64,000 bases of DNA from UBA8949 sp942493365 (GCA_942493365.1 OW818697.1:124001-188000); one strand, 5' to 3'; shown: positions 1 to 7,944, counted from the first letter of the stretch. Numbers and translations: made by a program. The notes: generated by a model from the sequence alone, not told the origin.

Positions 1-1442
1 CCGTCGCTGGGAAAAACTGCAACGCCGAAACTCATACTGTTGTGAATGGCATTGTCGCCAACCTTGATCGGTTTGGCAATAAGCGCCTGGATCTTGGCAA
101 CAACTTTCAGCACGTCTTCCTTTTGCTTGACGCGCCAGATCAGCAGGGCAAACTCATCACCGCCGAAGCGCGCCACGGTGTCGCTTTTGCGCAAAACTTG
201 GGCCAGGCTTTTGCTGGTCTCAATCAGAACCTGATCGCCGACCGCGTGACCGTAGGTGTCATTGACGGTTTTCAGCAGATCGATGTCCAGTGAAATGACA
301 GCCAGTTTGGCCGTTTCTCGCTGGGCATTGGCCTTGGCAATCAGGAATCGATCATAAAACAGCTTGCGATTGGGCAGACCGGTCAGAACGTCATGCGTTG
401 CCAGCTCCTGCAGTTCCTGACGGATCTGCGTCATTTCCGTGATGTCGCTGACGCTGGTCAGAATGCATTTTTCGTTATAGGCTATGAAGGATTTGGCTGA
501 GACGAGGCCGGTAATCGCCCCGCCGGACTTGTTGCGAAACTGCATTTCGCGCTGCAAAATCTCGTTGCCCTTTTTCAATTCGGTGATCACGCTGGCGCGG
601 TCATTGAGATTGCACCACAGATTGAGCTCAACAGTCGTTCGACCGATGGCCTCGTTGGAACGATAGCCCATGATTTTTTCGAAACCTTCGTTTACCTCGA
701 AGATTTTACCGTCACTCAAGCGGGCCAGAAAGATGGCATAGGGAGCGGATTTGAAGGTGTAATTGTACTTTTCCTTTTCGGATTGAATCTCCGACTCCAA
801 GCGCTGACAGACCATCAGAGTCAGGCTCATGGTAATCAGGGCGTTAATCGTCAGATTGAACGCGATTGAGATGCCGTTTAATAGTCCGCTTTGAAAAAAG
901 TCCGTGTGCGACGGCATTGCAAACAGCATCACAATGCGGAGGATGCTGGGGATGATATATAAGAAAAACGCGCCGGCCGTAAACCCCGCGATGCGTCTGT
1001 ATTCCTTTGATATGCGACTAAATAGCAGCCAGCAGATCTGCGAAGCCACGAAAATAGCGGCCAATGACACGCTGATCTCTCGCGCCCGCATGTCGGGATC
1101 GATAAAATAAAAATAGGATAAGGTCGCCACGAACAGACCAACAAAAATGTAGTTGTGCAGATTAGTACTTTTGAAATCGAAGAACTGCTCAAGACCGATC
1201 AAGAGCAAGAGCGCGCCGACAACCAACAACGTATTGGACAATACAATCGACAGGATTCCCGGCAACCCCTCGCGCAACAGACTCAAGATAAAACCGGTCA
1301 TTTGAAGAACCATATTCAGGAGCAGAAACGCCAGCCCGGAATAGTGTTTGCGATATTGTCGCCAAATGATGGCCAGCACAAACGCATTGACGAAATTAAT
1401 GACCAGATTGAGAAGCATCAGCGTTTTAATGTCGAGTACCAT
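1..1442 (-). CDS. Membrane PAS-GGDEF diguanylate cyclase (3' partial at window edge)
   Basis: About 480 codons are visible before the left edge. The start is the ATG at 1442, six bases after GGAG. Residues about 1-210 form several hydrophobic segments, a membrane sensor region. A PAS-like domain follows (about 225-330), then a GGDEF domain. The signature GGDEF is intact at residues 427-431, and an RxxD inhibitory site (RKSD) lies five residues before it. An active diguanylate cyclase making c-di-GMP under product inhibition is therefore expected. The end of the GGDEF domain, and any domain after it, lies outside the window. The fold assignment is firm; the sensed signal is unknown. Confidence 0.9.
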   Translation of the reverse strand, partial: MVLDIKTLMLLNLVINFVNAFVLAIIWRQYRKHYSGLAFLLLNMVLQMTGFILSLLREGLPGILSIVLSNTLLVVGALLLLIGLEQFFDFKSTNLHNYIFVGLFVATLSYFYFIDPDMRAREISVSLAAIFVASQICWLLFSRISKEYRRIAGFTAGAFFLYIIPSILRIVMLFAMPSHTDFFQSGLLNGISIAFNLTINALITMSLTLMVCQRLESEIQSEKEKYNYTFKSAPYAIFLARLSDGKIFEVNEGFEKIMGYRSNEAIGRTTVELNLWCNLNDRASVITELKKGNEILQREMQFRNKSGGAITGLVSAKSFIAYNEKCILTSVSDITEMTQIRQELQELATHDVLTGLPNRKLFYDRFLIAKANAQRETAKLAVISLDIDLLKTVNDTYGHAVGDQVLIETSKSLAQVLRKSDTVARFGGDEFALLIWRVKQKEDVLKVVAKIQALIAKPIKVGDNAIHNSMSFGVAVFPSD

Positions 1443-1552
1443 CGGGTGCTCCGTTTCAAACCGAATGCGATTTCGAAAGTCTCTATGTCATCATGATAGT
1501 CTTTCAAAATTGTTTTTTCAAGGGAATGGTCATGAGATTGCCTGCTCCCTGT

Positions 1553-1771
1553 TCAGACAACCAGGTGCCCCTTCTTTTCAGCAACCGAAACCGTCGCCTC
1601 AACACCTGAATTAAATTGCAAATAATCGTTCTCGATGCCGTCGCTGAAAATGACGCCATTTTCCGGCATCTGCGACAACACCTGTAATGGGGCTTGAATG
1701 TTGACCTGTCCAAAAACCAGCCCGGCCTGGGTTGTTTTGCTCGGGAAGGGTTCGCGGACCGATTTGAATTG
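1553..1771 (-). pseudogene. C-terminal fragment, probably of an AcoX-like ATP-NAD kinase family protein
   Basis: A 72-codon open frame runs from just after an in-frame TGA (1774-1772) to a TGA at 1555-1553. It has no start codon or ribosome binding site. The encoded text (GLVFGQVNIQAP, then GVIFSDGIENDYLQFNSG, ending KKGHLVV) looks like the conserved C-terminus of the COG3199/AcoX ATP-NAD kinase family. That family call is from memory of the pattern and is tentative. Its base composition matches the normal chromosome, and the AT-rich island begins right at its broken 5' side. It is best read as the surviving 3' end of a gene truncated by the island. Confidence 0.5.
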
Positions 1772-1825
1772 TCAAAGTGATCAGCACTATCAGCCTTGCA
1801 TAATTATTAATATCGTAAATATTTT

Positions 1826-1853
1826 TTGAAACATCACAAATTTCGGATATAGC
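1826..1853 (+). promoter_or_regulatory. Candidate promoter of the 24-residue peptide gene, with palindromic operator
   Basis: TTGAAA (1826-1831) and TATAGC (1848-1853) are separated by 16 bases. A perfect 8-bp palindrome, GGATATAG-C-CTATATCC, at 1845-1861 overlaps the -10 and could be an operator. A start near 1860 would give an 87-base leader before the peptide gene. The -10 is weak, so this is tentative. Confidence 0.4.
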
Positions 1854-1946
1854 CTATATCCATTAAACCAACCTACCCTTATGCTAAAACTTGCACAGGA
1901 TATCACAAAGGCGGTACACCTTCTTGACGAAGGGAGGTGATGCTTG

Positions 1947-2021
1947 ATGGAGTACTTGGTTGTATTGTATCTGATCGTTCTGATCAGTGCTTATCTGCTA
2001 AGTCAGTCTAAAAAGCAGTAA
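1947..2021 (+). CDS. 24-residue hydrophobic peptide, candidate type I toxin (holin-like toxin type)
   Basis: The ATG at 1947 follows a very strong GGGAGGTGAT Shine-Dalgarno. The peptide starts MEYLVVLYLIVLISAYLL and ends in a lysine-rich SQSKKQ tail: one membrane-spanning helix with a positive C-terminus. Size, composition, strong ribosome site, long leader and a hairpin directly after the stop all resemble small type I membrane toxins such as TxpA/BsrG and holin-like toxins. The bases before the Shine-Dalgarno (CCTTC-TTGAC-GAAGG) can form a hairpin that may limit ribosome access. Convergent antisense promoter elements lie downstream. No family match is certain. Confidence 0.6.
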   Translation: MEYLVVLYLIVLISAYLLSQSKKQ

Positions 2022-2045
2022 CCGCCGAGTAGCAGCTCGACGGTT
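2010..2045. terminator. Hairpin between peptide gene and antisense promoter
   Basis: AACCGCCGAG (2020-2029) pairs with CTCGACGGTT (2036-2045), with one imperfect position and a six-base loop. On the minus strand a five-T run (2014-2010) follows after a five-base gap, so it could end the antisense RNA. On the plus strand it sits at the peptide stop codon and could end or stabilise the mRNA. Confidence 0.5.
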
Positions 2046-2095
2046 ACTTGAGTCATTTTCAGTAATCGTGGATACCGCTCAATGTGATATCCTGT
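2010..2095 (-). ncRNA. Predicted cis-antisense RNA (candidate antitoxin)
   Basis: Inferred, not a family match. The minus-strand promoter at 2102-2131 would start an RNA near 2095 that runs toward the peptide gene and covers its 3' end, with the hairpin at 2020-2045 as a possible end. This convergent overlap at the toxin 3' end is the geometry of known txpA/ratA and bsrG/SR4 pairs. The 3' end is uncertain; read-through would cover the whole peptide gene. Confidence 0.4.
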
Positions 2096-2101
2096 GTTTT
2101 T

Positions 2102-2131
2102 ATTATAAACCCGGCGACTTGGTTTTGTAAA
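2102..2131 (-). promoter_or_regulatory. Promoter reading toward the peptide gene from downstream
   Basis: On the minus strand TTTACA (2131-2126) and a perfect TATAAT (2107-2102) are 18 bases apart. It lies after the SIR2-like gene's stop, so it cannot serve that gene. It points at the 3' end of the peptide gene. Confidence 0.55.
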
Positions 2132-2154
2132 GACTTGTTAGCTTGAAGCTTTTT

Positions 2155-2931
2155 CTACAAGAAATCTGGAACAGTATTGAAATCGATTGCTTGGTATTCC
2201 AATCCCAAGCTTTTTAGTTTTTGTTTAAAGTCATGATTAGGAAATGAAGGATTTTCAGTATAGATTACTTTTGTACTCTTGTGCATACATTGCAAATAGT
2301 AATCAATCTCTGGTCGGTCTACATCCCAATATGAAAGGCCAACAACTATAATTGTATCTACGGATAATGAAAATGTTTTCTCGTAAATCAAATTGGGGGT
2401 TTTTATCCACGATAGATTACTTTGATAATTATGTTTCGTTGGTGGAATAATATCCGCTTCAATTCGAGCAATTTGCATGTCGCGATTCGTTATGACATGC
2501 ACTTCTTGAGCATCATTGAGAAATGTCGTACAGTTCAGTCTGTATTCCGACTGAATATTTATTGCCCTTGGGGGAATATCATAATCAATAGATCCATGAG
2601 GCTTAATAATTGGTATCCCTTCCTTACTTTCATTTGATCCCATTCTAAAAAATTGAATCTTTAAATTTGATAAAGTTCTTTCTAGTAAAAGATCATAGTT
2701 GAACGAAACAATGCAATTTAAGCTTTCAAAATACTTGCTAAACCAGCGGTACCATTTCCAGTTGTTGTCCATATTCGATTTGTCAATCTCAACTTGGAGT
2801 TTTGAGTAAGAAAGAGCGAGAAACTGCCGAAGATGGCCAAATTTAAGCGAATCTAAATAGTATTTGTCTACAAATTGTTCTATTTGTATATAATCTTCAA
2901 CTCGTTCTTTTGATATTCCATTATATTCCAT
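2155..2931 (-). CDS. SIR2-like domain protein, apparently lacking its N-terminus
   Basis: The 258 residues contain features of SIR2-like NAD-hydrolysing proteins: FNYDLLLE near residue 78, an IIKPHGSIDY segment, and a C-terminal VVGLSYWDVDRPEIDYYL segment. The usual first Rossmann motif (glycine-rich GAG near the start) is missing. An in-frame TGA sits immediately before the first ATG and no ribosome binding site is visible, so the gene may be a 5'-truncated remnant. It is strikingly AT-rich against its neighbours, a sign of recent transfer. SIR2-like proteins are often antiphage effectors (for example ThsA or DSR types), but this copy may be inactive. No partner gene is next to it. Confidence 0.65.
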   Translation of the reverse strand: MEYNGISKERVEDYIQIEQFVDKYYLDSLKFGHLRQFLALSYSKLQVEIDKSNMDNNWKWYRWFSKYFESLNCIVSFNYDLLLERTLSNLKIQFFRMGSNESKEGIPIIKPHGSIDYDIPPRAINIQSEYRLNCTTFLNDAQEVHVITNRDMQIARIEADIIPPTKHNYQSNLSWIKTPNLIYEKTFSLSVDTIIVVGLSYWDVDRPEIDYYLQCMHKSTKVIYTENPSFPNHDFKQKLKSLGLEYQAIDFNTVPDFL

Positions 2932-2965
2932 TCAATTACATTTAAGTAATAATTGAAAATCATAC

Positions 2966-2991
2966 AAAAACCGCCAGGAAAATCCCAGCGG
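2966..2991 (-). terminator. Terminator of the butyryl-CoA operon
   Basis: On the minus strand a 9-bp stem (two G-U pairs, arms 2991-2983 and 2979-2971) is followed by five Ts (2970-2966). It lies 45 bases after the etfA stop. Confidence 0.8.
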
Positions 2992-3035
2992 CTTCGTTGT
3001 TATCTGTTCGTTTTTTTTGTTCGTTGTTAGTTGTA

Positions 3036-4049
3036 TTAAGCCTTGGCGGCCTTTTCGATCCTGATCTTTTGCGCCAGGATGGGCACGATCTGGTGCAGAT
3101 CGCCAACAATGCCGTAGTCGGCGACATCGAAGATCGGCGCGGTCTCGTCCTTGTTGATGGCGACAATGATCTCGGATTCTTCCATACCGGCGAGGTGCTG
3201 GATGGCACCGGATATGCCGAGGGCGAAATAAACTTGGGGACGCACGGTCTTGCCGGTCTGACCGACCTGCATGTCCTTCTCGGTCCAGCCGGCATCAACG
3301 CAGGCGCGGGAGGAGGACACTTCAGCCCCGAGGGCATCGGCGAGGTCCTTGAGTTCGCTGAAGTTTTCCGGGCAACCGACGCCGCGGCCGCCAGAGACGA
3401 GGATCTTGGCTTCCTGAATGTCGATTTTGTTGCTGACTTTTTTGACGGTCTCCAGGATTTCGACATACTTATTGTTTTTGACAAAGCCGGGAGCGAAGGT
3501 TTCGACATTGGCATTGACGTCAGCGCGGGGCGCAATCTTCTGCATGACACCGGGCCGGACGGTGGCCATTTGCGGGCGGTGTTCGGTGCAGAGGATGGTG
3601 GCCATGATGTTGCCACCGAAGGCTGGACGGGTCATACGCAAATTCTTGTTTTCCGGATCAATCTCGAGCTTGGTGCAGTCGGCGGTCAGGCCGGTGTGCA
3701 CGCGGGCCGACAGGCGTGGGGCCAGGTCGCGGCCGATGGCGGTGGCACCGAAAAGGAAGATTTCCGGCTTGTACTTTTTGATGACTTCCGCCAGGGCGTG
3801 GGCATAGGGCTCGGTCATGTAGTCCTTGAGCGCCGGGTGGTCGACGACGATGACGCGGTCGGCGCCGAAAGCGGCGAGTTTGTCGGCCTGTGTGGTGATG
3901 CCCTCGCCTAAAAGCACGGCGGTCACGGTGGTGCCGAGGTCGTCGGCCAGTCCGCGGGCGCGGCCCAGCAGTTCGAAGGAAACACCGGACACTTTATGGT
4001 CGAGTTGTTGGGCAAAGACGAAAACGCCTTGATAATCCTGCAAGTTCAT
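3036..4049 (-). CDS. etfA: Electron transfer flavoprotein subunit alpha
   Basis: The 337-residue protein is the FAD-binding alpha subunit of the heterodimeric flavoprotein that passes electrons to or from butyryl-CoA dehydrogenase. The N-terminal half is the ETF alpha/beta fold. The C-terminal FAD domain shows SGGRGVGCPENF near residue 220 and GQTGKTVRPQVYFALGISGA near 270, both typical. The ATG follows GGAGG by eight bases, and that site overlaps the etfB stop region. It is the last gene of crt-hbd-bcd-etfB-etfA. In clostridia the Bcd-EtfBA complex can bifurcate electrons to ferredoxin; that role is inferred from the family. Confidence 0.96.
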   Translation of the reverse strand: MNLQDYQGVFVFAQQLDHKVSGVSFELLGRARGLADDLGTTVTAVLLGEGITTQADKLAAFGADRVIVVDHPALKDYMTEPYAHALAEVIKKYKPEIFLFGATAIGRDLAPRLSARVHTGLTADCTKLEIDPENKNLRMTRPAFGGNIMATILCTEHRPQMATVRPGVMQKIAPRADVNANVETFAPGFVKNNKYVEILETVKKVSNKIDIQEAKILVSGGRGVGCPENFSELKDLADALGAEVSSSRACVDAGWTEKDMQVGQTGKTVRPQVYFALGISGAIQHLAGMEESEIIVAINKDETAPIFDVADYGIVGDLHQIVPILAQKIRIEKAAKA

Positions 4050-4063
4050 AGGTCCTGCCTCCT

Positions 4064-4846
4064 TTAAAATACAAATTTCTCTTTGAGCTTGTCCATGATG
4101 AAATCGGCCGCTTCGTCGGGGTCGAGCGTGACCTTGGTGCCGGCCGCTTTGACGCTCTTCGGGAAGGACTGCAGGACGCGCGTGGGGGAGCCTTTGAGGC
4201 CGATCTCGGCGTGGTCGACCGTCAGGTCGTTGAGGGTCCAGGTGGTGACGGTCTTGGCGCGGTAGGCGTCAAAGATGCCGCCGGGGGTCATATAGCGCGG
4301 CTTGTTCAGCTCAGCCAGCGCGGTGATCAGGCAGGGCATCTTGGCTTTGATCAACTGGTAGCGGTCCTCATACTGACGCTTGACGATGACGCTGTCACCC
4401 TCGACCTTGATCTCTTCGGCGTAGGAAATGTTGGGGATGCCAAGGTGTTCGGCGATCTGGGGGCCGACCTGGGCGGTGTCGCCGTCGATGGCCTGCCGGC
4501 CGGTGATGATTAGGTCATAGTCCAACTTGCGCAGACCAGCCGCCAGGGTGATCGAGGTCGCCCAGGTGTCGGAGCCGCCGAAGGCGCGGTCGGAGATCAG
4601 GTAGGCGTTGTCGGCGCCCATGGCCATAGCCTCGCGCAGCACGGCGTCGGCCTGGAGCGGACCCATGCTGACGACGGTGACTTCGGCGCCCTGGCTGTCC
4701 TTGAGGCGCAGCGCGGCTTCGAGGCCGGCCTTGTCGTCAGGATTCATGATGCTGGGCACGCCCTCGCGGATCAGGGTGCCGGTGATGGGGTCGAGCTTGA
4801 CTTCATTGGTATCGGGAACTTGTTTGATGCAAACAACGATTTTCAC
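4064..4846 (-). CDS. etfB: Electron transfer flavoprotein subunit beta
   Basis: A 260-residue beta subunit, starting M(GTG)KIVVCIKQVPDTNEVKLD and holding the NMN/FAD-binding ETF fold with GRQAIDGDTAQVGPQIAEHL near residue 120 and the recognition loop KPRYMTPGGIFDAY near 195. I chose the GTG at 4846: it lies nine bases after AAGGAG and gives the family's usual N-terminus. An upstream ATG at 4864 would add six residues that overlap that site. It sits between bcd and etfA and works with both in crotonyl-CoA reduction. Confidence 0.96.
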   Translation of the reverse strand: MKIVVCIKQVPDTNEVKLDPITGTLIREGVPSIMNPDDKAGLEAALRLKDSQGAEVTVVSMGPLQADAVLREAMAMGADNAYLISDRAFGGSDTWATSITLAAGLRKLDYDLIITGRQAIDGDTAQVGPQIAEHLGIPNISYAEEIKVEGDSVIVKRQYEDRYQLIKAKMPCLITALAELNKPRYMTPGGIFDAYRAKTVTTWTLNDLTVDHAEIGLKGSPTRVLQSFPKSVKAAGTKVTLDPDEAADFIMDKLKEKFVF

Positions 4847-4868
4847 TGTTTTTCTCTCCTTCACGCGC

Positions 4869-6005
4869 TTACAGGAAGCTTCCTGAAATGACCATGCGCT
4901 GTACTTCCGAGGTGCCCTCGTAGATTTCGGTGATCTTGGCGTCGCGCATCATGCGCTCAACTTCGTACTCGCGGGTGTAGCCGTAGCCGCCGTGCAACTG
5001 GACCGCCTTGGTCGTGACTTCCATCGCGACTTCGGAGGCGTAGAGCTTGGCCATGGCCGCTTCGACGGAATATTTCGCGCCCTTGTCCTTGAGCCAGGCC
5101 GCTTTGTAAACCAGGTTTCTGGCGGCTTCGACCTTGGTGGCCATGTCGGCGAGCACAAACTGGGTGTTCTGGAATTTGGAGATCGGCTTGCCGAACTGCT
5201 TGCGTTCCTTGACGTAGGCGATGGTCACTTCCAACGCGCCGGCGGCGAGGCCGAGCGCTTGGGCGGCGATACCGATGCGGCCGCCGTCGAGGGTGCCCAT
5301 GGCGATGCCAAAGCCCTTGCCTTCGGTGCCGAGCAGGTTGGCCTTGGGAATGCGGCAGTCGGTGAAGATCAGCTCGTAGGTTGAGGAACCGCGGATACCC
5401 ATCTTCTTCTCTTTGGTGCCGAAGGTGAAGCCGGGGGTGCCCTTTTCGACGATGAAGGCTGAGATACCCTTGGTGCCTTTGGATTTGTCGGTCATGGCGA
5501 AGATTATATAGATATCAGCTTCCTTGCCGTTGGTGATGAATATCTTGCTGCCGTTGAGCACGTATTCATCGCCGTCGGGGATGGCCTTGGTTTGCTGGCC
5601 GGAAGCATCGGTGCCGGCATTAGGCTCGGTCAGACCGAAGGCGCCGAGTTTTTCGCCGGTACACAGCGGGCGGAGAAACTTCTCCTTTTGCTCGGGTGTG
5701 CCGTACTTGAGCAGCGGGTCCTGGGCCAACGAGGTGTGGGCCGACAGGATGACGCCGGTGGTGCCGCAGACCTTGGACAGCTCCTCAACCGCCATGATGT
5801 AGGTGGTGACATCGCAGCCCTGGCCGCCCAGTTCTTTGGGCATCGGGATGCCGAGAAAGCCGGCAATGCGCATTTTCTCGACGGTCTCGCGCGGGAACTG
5901 CTCGGTCTCGTCGACCTCAATCGCCAGCGGCTTGACCTCTTTGCGGGCGAATTCCCGGAACAGGGAACGCGCCATCTCGTGCTCTTTGCTGAATGAAAAG
6001 TCCAT
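4869..6005 (-). CDS. bcd: Butyryl-CoA dehydrogenase (short-chain acyl-CoA dehydrogenase)
   Basis: The 378-residue flavoenzyme reduces crotonyl-CoA to butyryl-CoA in fermentation. It has the full acyl-CoA dehydrogenase layout: an N-terminal helical domain, a middle beta domain with GAFGLTEPNAGTDASGQQT near residue 125, and a C-terminal helical domain with QLHGGYGYTREYEVERMMRD. The catalytic base is the Glu in YEGTSE near residue 363. Length is typical. It is followed by etfB and etfA, its electron partners. Confidence 0.95.
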   Translation of the reverse strand: MDFSFSKEHEMARSLFREFARKEVKPLAIEVDETEQFPRETVEKMRIAGFLGIPMPKELGGQGCDVTTYIMAVEELSKVCGTTGVILSAHTSLAQDPLLKYGTPEQKEKFLRPLCTGEKLGAFGLTEPNAGTDASGQQTKAIPDGDEYVLNGSKIFITNGKEADIYIIFAMTDKSKGTKGISAFIVEKGTPGFTFGTKEKKMGIRGSSTYELIFTDCRIPKANLLGTEGKGFGIAMGTLDGGRIGIAAQALGLAAGALEVTIAYVKERKQFGKPISKFQNTQFVLADMATKVEAARNLVYKAAWLKDKGAKYSVEAAMAKLYASEVAMEVTTKAVQLHGGYGYTREYEVERMMRDAKITEIYEGTSEVQRMVISGSFL

Positions 6006-6021
6006 CTCTGATTCCTCCAGA

Positions 6022-6861
6022 TTATTTGCTGTAGTCGAAGAAGCCCTTGCCGGACTTCATGCCGAGCTGGCCGCCGCGCACCATTTTGCGCAGCAGCGGG
6101 TGCGGGCGGTATTTGCTGTCGCCGGTCTCGGCCTGCAGGACTTCCATGATGGCCAGCACGATGTCGAGGCCGATCAGGTCGCCCAGCGCGAGTGGGCCCA
6201 TCGGGTGATTGGCACCCAGCTTCATGGCCGTGTCGATGGCTTCAGCGGTGGCGGTACCCTCAGCAAAAACGCCGACGGCCTCGTTGATCATCGGGACGAG
6301 GATGCGGTTGACGACAAAGCCGGCGGCTTCATTGACCTGAACCGGCGTCTTGCCGATGGTCTCGGCAATGGCACAGATTTTGGCGACCAACTCGTTCGGC
6401 GTGCTGAGGCCGGCGATGACCTCGACCAGCTTCATGACCGGGGCGGGGTTGAAGAAGTGCATGCCGATGACCGGGCGGTCGAGCCCGGCGCCGATGGCCG
6501 TGATCGACAGCGACGAGGTGTTGGTGGCGAAGATGGCGTCGGGTCCGACGATGGCCTGCAATTCCTTGAAGGTCTGCTTCTTGATCTCGAGATTTTCCAG
6601 CGCGGCTTCGACGATCAGGTCACAGCCCGTGCAGATCTCCTTGGTACCGGTTGTGATGCGGCTCAAAACGGTGTCGGCCTCAGTCTGTTCCATCTTGGCC
6701 TTCTCAACCCGCTTGGCAAAGCCTTTGGCGATCTTCTTTTTGCCGTTGGCGGCAAATTCTTCGTTAATATCGCAGAGCGCGACTGTGAAGCCCTCGGTCT
6801 GGGCAAAAGCTTGGGCGATGCCCGATCCCATGGTTCCGGCGCCGATAATGCCAACTTTCAT
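6022..6861 (-). CDS. hbd: 3-hydroxybutyryl-CoA dehydrogenase
   Basis: The 279-residue enzyme reduces acetoacetyl-CoA to 3-hydroxybutyryl-CoA with NAD(P)H. It opens with the dinucleotide motif VGIIGAGTMGSGIAQAF. It has the catalytic His in VIGMHFFNPAPVMKLVEVI near residue 138, the ETIGKTPVQVNEAAGFVVNR segment, and the LGANHPMGPLALGDLIGLD helix. Length matches the clostridial Hbd family. It lies between crt and bcd, unlike the Clostridium acetobutylicum order, where hbd is last. A paralogue is encoded at 9152-10024. Confidence 0.95.
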   Translation of the reverse strand: MKVGIIGAGTMGSGIAQAFAQTEGFTVALCDINEEFAANGKKKIAKGFAKRVEKAKMEQTEADTVLSRITTGTKEICTGCDLIVEAALENLEIKKQTFKELQAIVGPDAIFATNTSSLSITAIGAGLDRPVIGMHFFNPAPVMKLVEVIAGLSTPNELVAKICAIAETIGKTPVQVNEAAGFVVNRILVPMINEAVGVFAEGTATAEAIDTAMKLGANHPMGPLALGDLIGLDIVLAIMEVLQAETGDSKYRPHPLLRKMVRGGQLGMKSGKGFFDYSK

Positions 6862-6888
6862 GATGGTGTCCTCCTTAAGCTCTTGGGC

Positions 6889-7665
6889 TTATTTGTTGTT
6901 GAATGCTTCAACCTTGCGTTTTTCCATAAAGGCGGTCATGCCTTCGACCTGATCCAGGGTTTCAAAGCAACTGCCGAAGAGTTTTTCTTCGATAACCATT
7001 GCGGCATCCATGTCAACCTGCAGCCCTTCGTTGATGGCCAGCTTGCTGGCGCGGACGGCGATCGGTGCGTTGCGGGCGATTTTGCCGGCCAGCTTGAGGG
7101 CGGCGGGCATCAGCTCTTCTGGGGTGTAGACGGCGTTGACCAGACCGATGCGATAAGCCTCGTCGGCTTTGATGTTGGTGGCGGCAAAAATCATTTCTTT
7201 GGCGCGGGCCGGGCCGACCAGACGCGCGAGGCGGAGCGTGCCGCCGAAGCCGGGCGTGATGCCGAGGCTGACTTCGGGTTGACCAAAGATTGCGTTATCG
7301 GAGCAAAGACGGATGTCGCAACTCATGGCCAGTTCGCTGCCGCCACCGAGGGCATAACCATTAACAGCGGCAATGACCGGCACCGCAAAGGTCTCGATCA
7401 TGCGGAAAATGTCGTTAGCATTTTTGCCGAAAACTTCGCCTTCGGCCTTGCTCATGGTGCGCATTTCTCCAATGTCAGCGCCGGCGACAAAGGACTTCTC
7501 GCCGGTACCGGTCACGATCAGACAACGCACCGTCTGGATATCGACAGCCTTAAAAACAGCGGCCAGCTCGGCCAGGAGTTCGGAGTTCAAAGCGTTCAGC
7601 GCCTGCGGTCGATTGATCGTGACGATGCCGACCGGGCCTTGCAGATAGAAGTTTACAAATTGCAT
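6889..7665 (-). CDS. crt: 3-hydroxybutyryl-CoA dehydratase (crotonase)
   Basis: The 258-residue enoyl-CoA hydratase family member dehydrates 3-hydroxybutyryl-CoA to crotonyl-CoA. The oxyanion-hole region GADIGEM is near residue 63. The catalytic region GYALGGGSELAMSCD near 105 and GQPEVSLGITPGFGGTLRL near 130 carries the two expected glutamates. The ATG follows AAAGGAG. It is the first gene of the butyryl-CoA operon, about 155 bases after the predicted transcription start, so it takes the Rex-type control described at 7832. Confidence 0.95.
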   Translation of the reverse strand: MQFVNFYLQGPVGIVTINRPQALNALNSELLAELAAVFKAVDIQTVRCLIVTGTGEKSFVAGADIGEMRTMSKAEGEVFGKNANDIFRMIETFAVPVIAAVNGYALGGGSELAMSCDIRLCSDNAIFGQPEVSLGITPGFGGTLRLARLVGPARAKEMIFAATNIKADEAYRIGLVNAVYTPEELMPAALKLAGKIARNAPIAVRASKLAINEGLQVDMDAAMVIEEKLFGSCFETLDQVEGMTAFMEKRKVEAFNNK

Positions 7666-7826
7666 AGGAATTCATCTCCTTTAGATTTGCCAATGCGTCA
7701 TGGATTTGTTTTCATACAACATTAATAATAGCAAAATACAGCCATAATATCCATCGAAAACATATACAAATGCCGTCATTTCAGTAGTTTTGGCAGTTTG
7801 CACAGATGTCGAGGTGATCTGGCGTT

Positions 7827-7855
7827 TTTATTTGTTAAATATTTAACGATGTCAA
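7827..7855 (-). promoter_or_regulatory. Promoter of the crt-hbd-bcd-etfBA operon
   Basis: On the minus strand a perfect TTGACA (7855-7850) is followed after 17 bases by AATAAA (7832-7827), a four-of-six match to the -10. The start would be near 7820. A Rex-like operator fills the whole spacer. Confidence 0.6.
7832..7849. promoter_or_regulatory. Rex (redox repressor) operator candidate
   Basis: TTGTTAAATATTTAACGA matches the known Bacillota Rex consensus TTGTTAAN4TTAACAA at 13 of 14 defined positions and contains a perfect 14-bp palindrome (7834-7847). It lies between the -35 and -10 of the crt promoter. Rex is known to repress crt-type operons in clostridia when NADH/NAD+ is low. The rex gene is not in this window. 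Confidence 0.75.
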
Positions 7856-7879
7856 AATGCCCGACTGTTTTGGCCATAC

Positions 7880-7911
7880 AAAAACGCCGCGGCTGCTTGG
7901 ACGCTGCGGCG
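7880..7911 (-). terminator. Terminator of the TetR-linked acyl-CoA operon
   Basis: On the minus strand CGCCGCAGC (7911-7903) pairs with GCCGCGGCG (7893-7885), with one mismatch, followed by five Ts. It separates this operon from the crt promoter just downstream. Confidence 0.8.
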
Positions 7912-7944
7912 CTCTGCTTAAAGAGTTCAGCTGATATTTGGCGA

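Noticed and set aside
5803..7725. A 640-codon plus-strand open frame opposite hbd and crt
   Set aside because: Opposite strand of well-supported genes; third-position GC bias makes such frames common, and the translation resembles no family.
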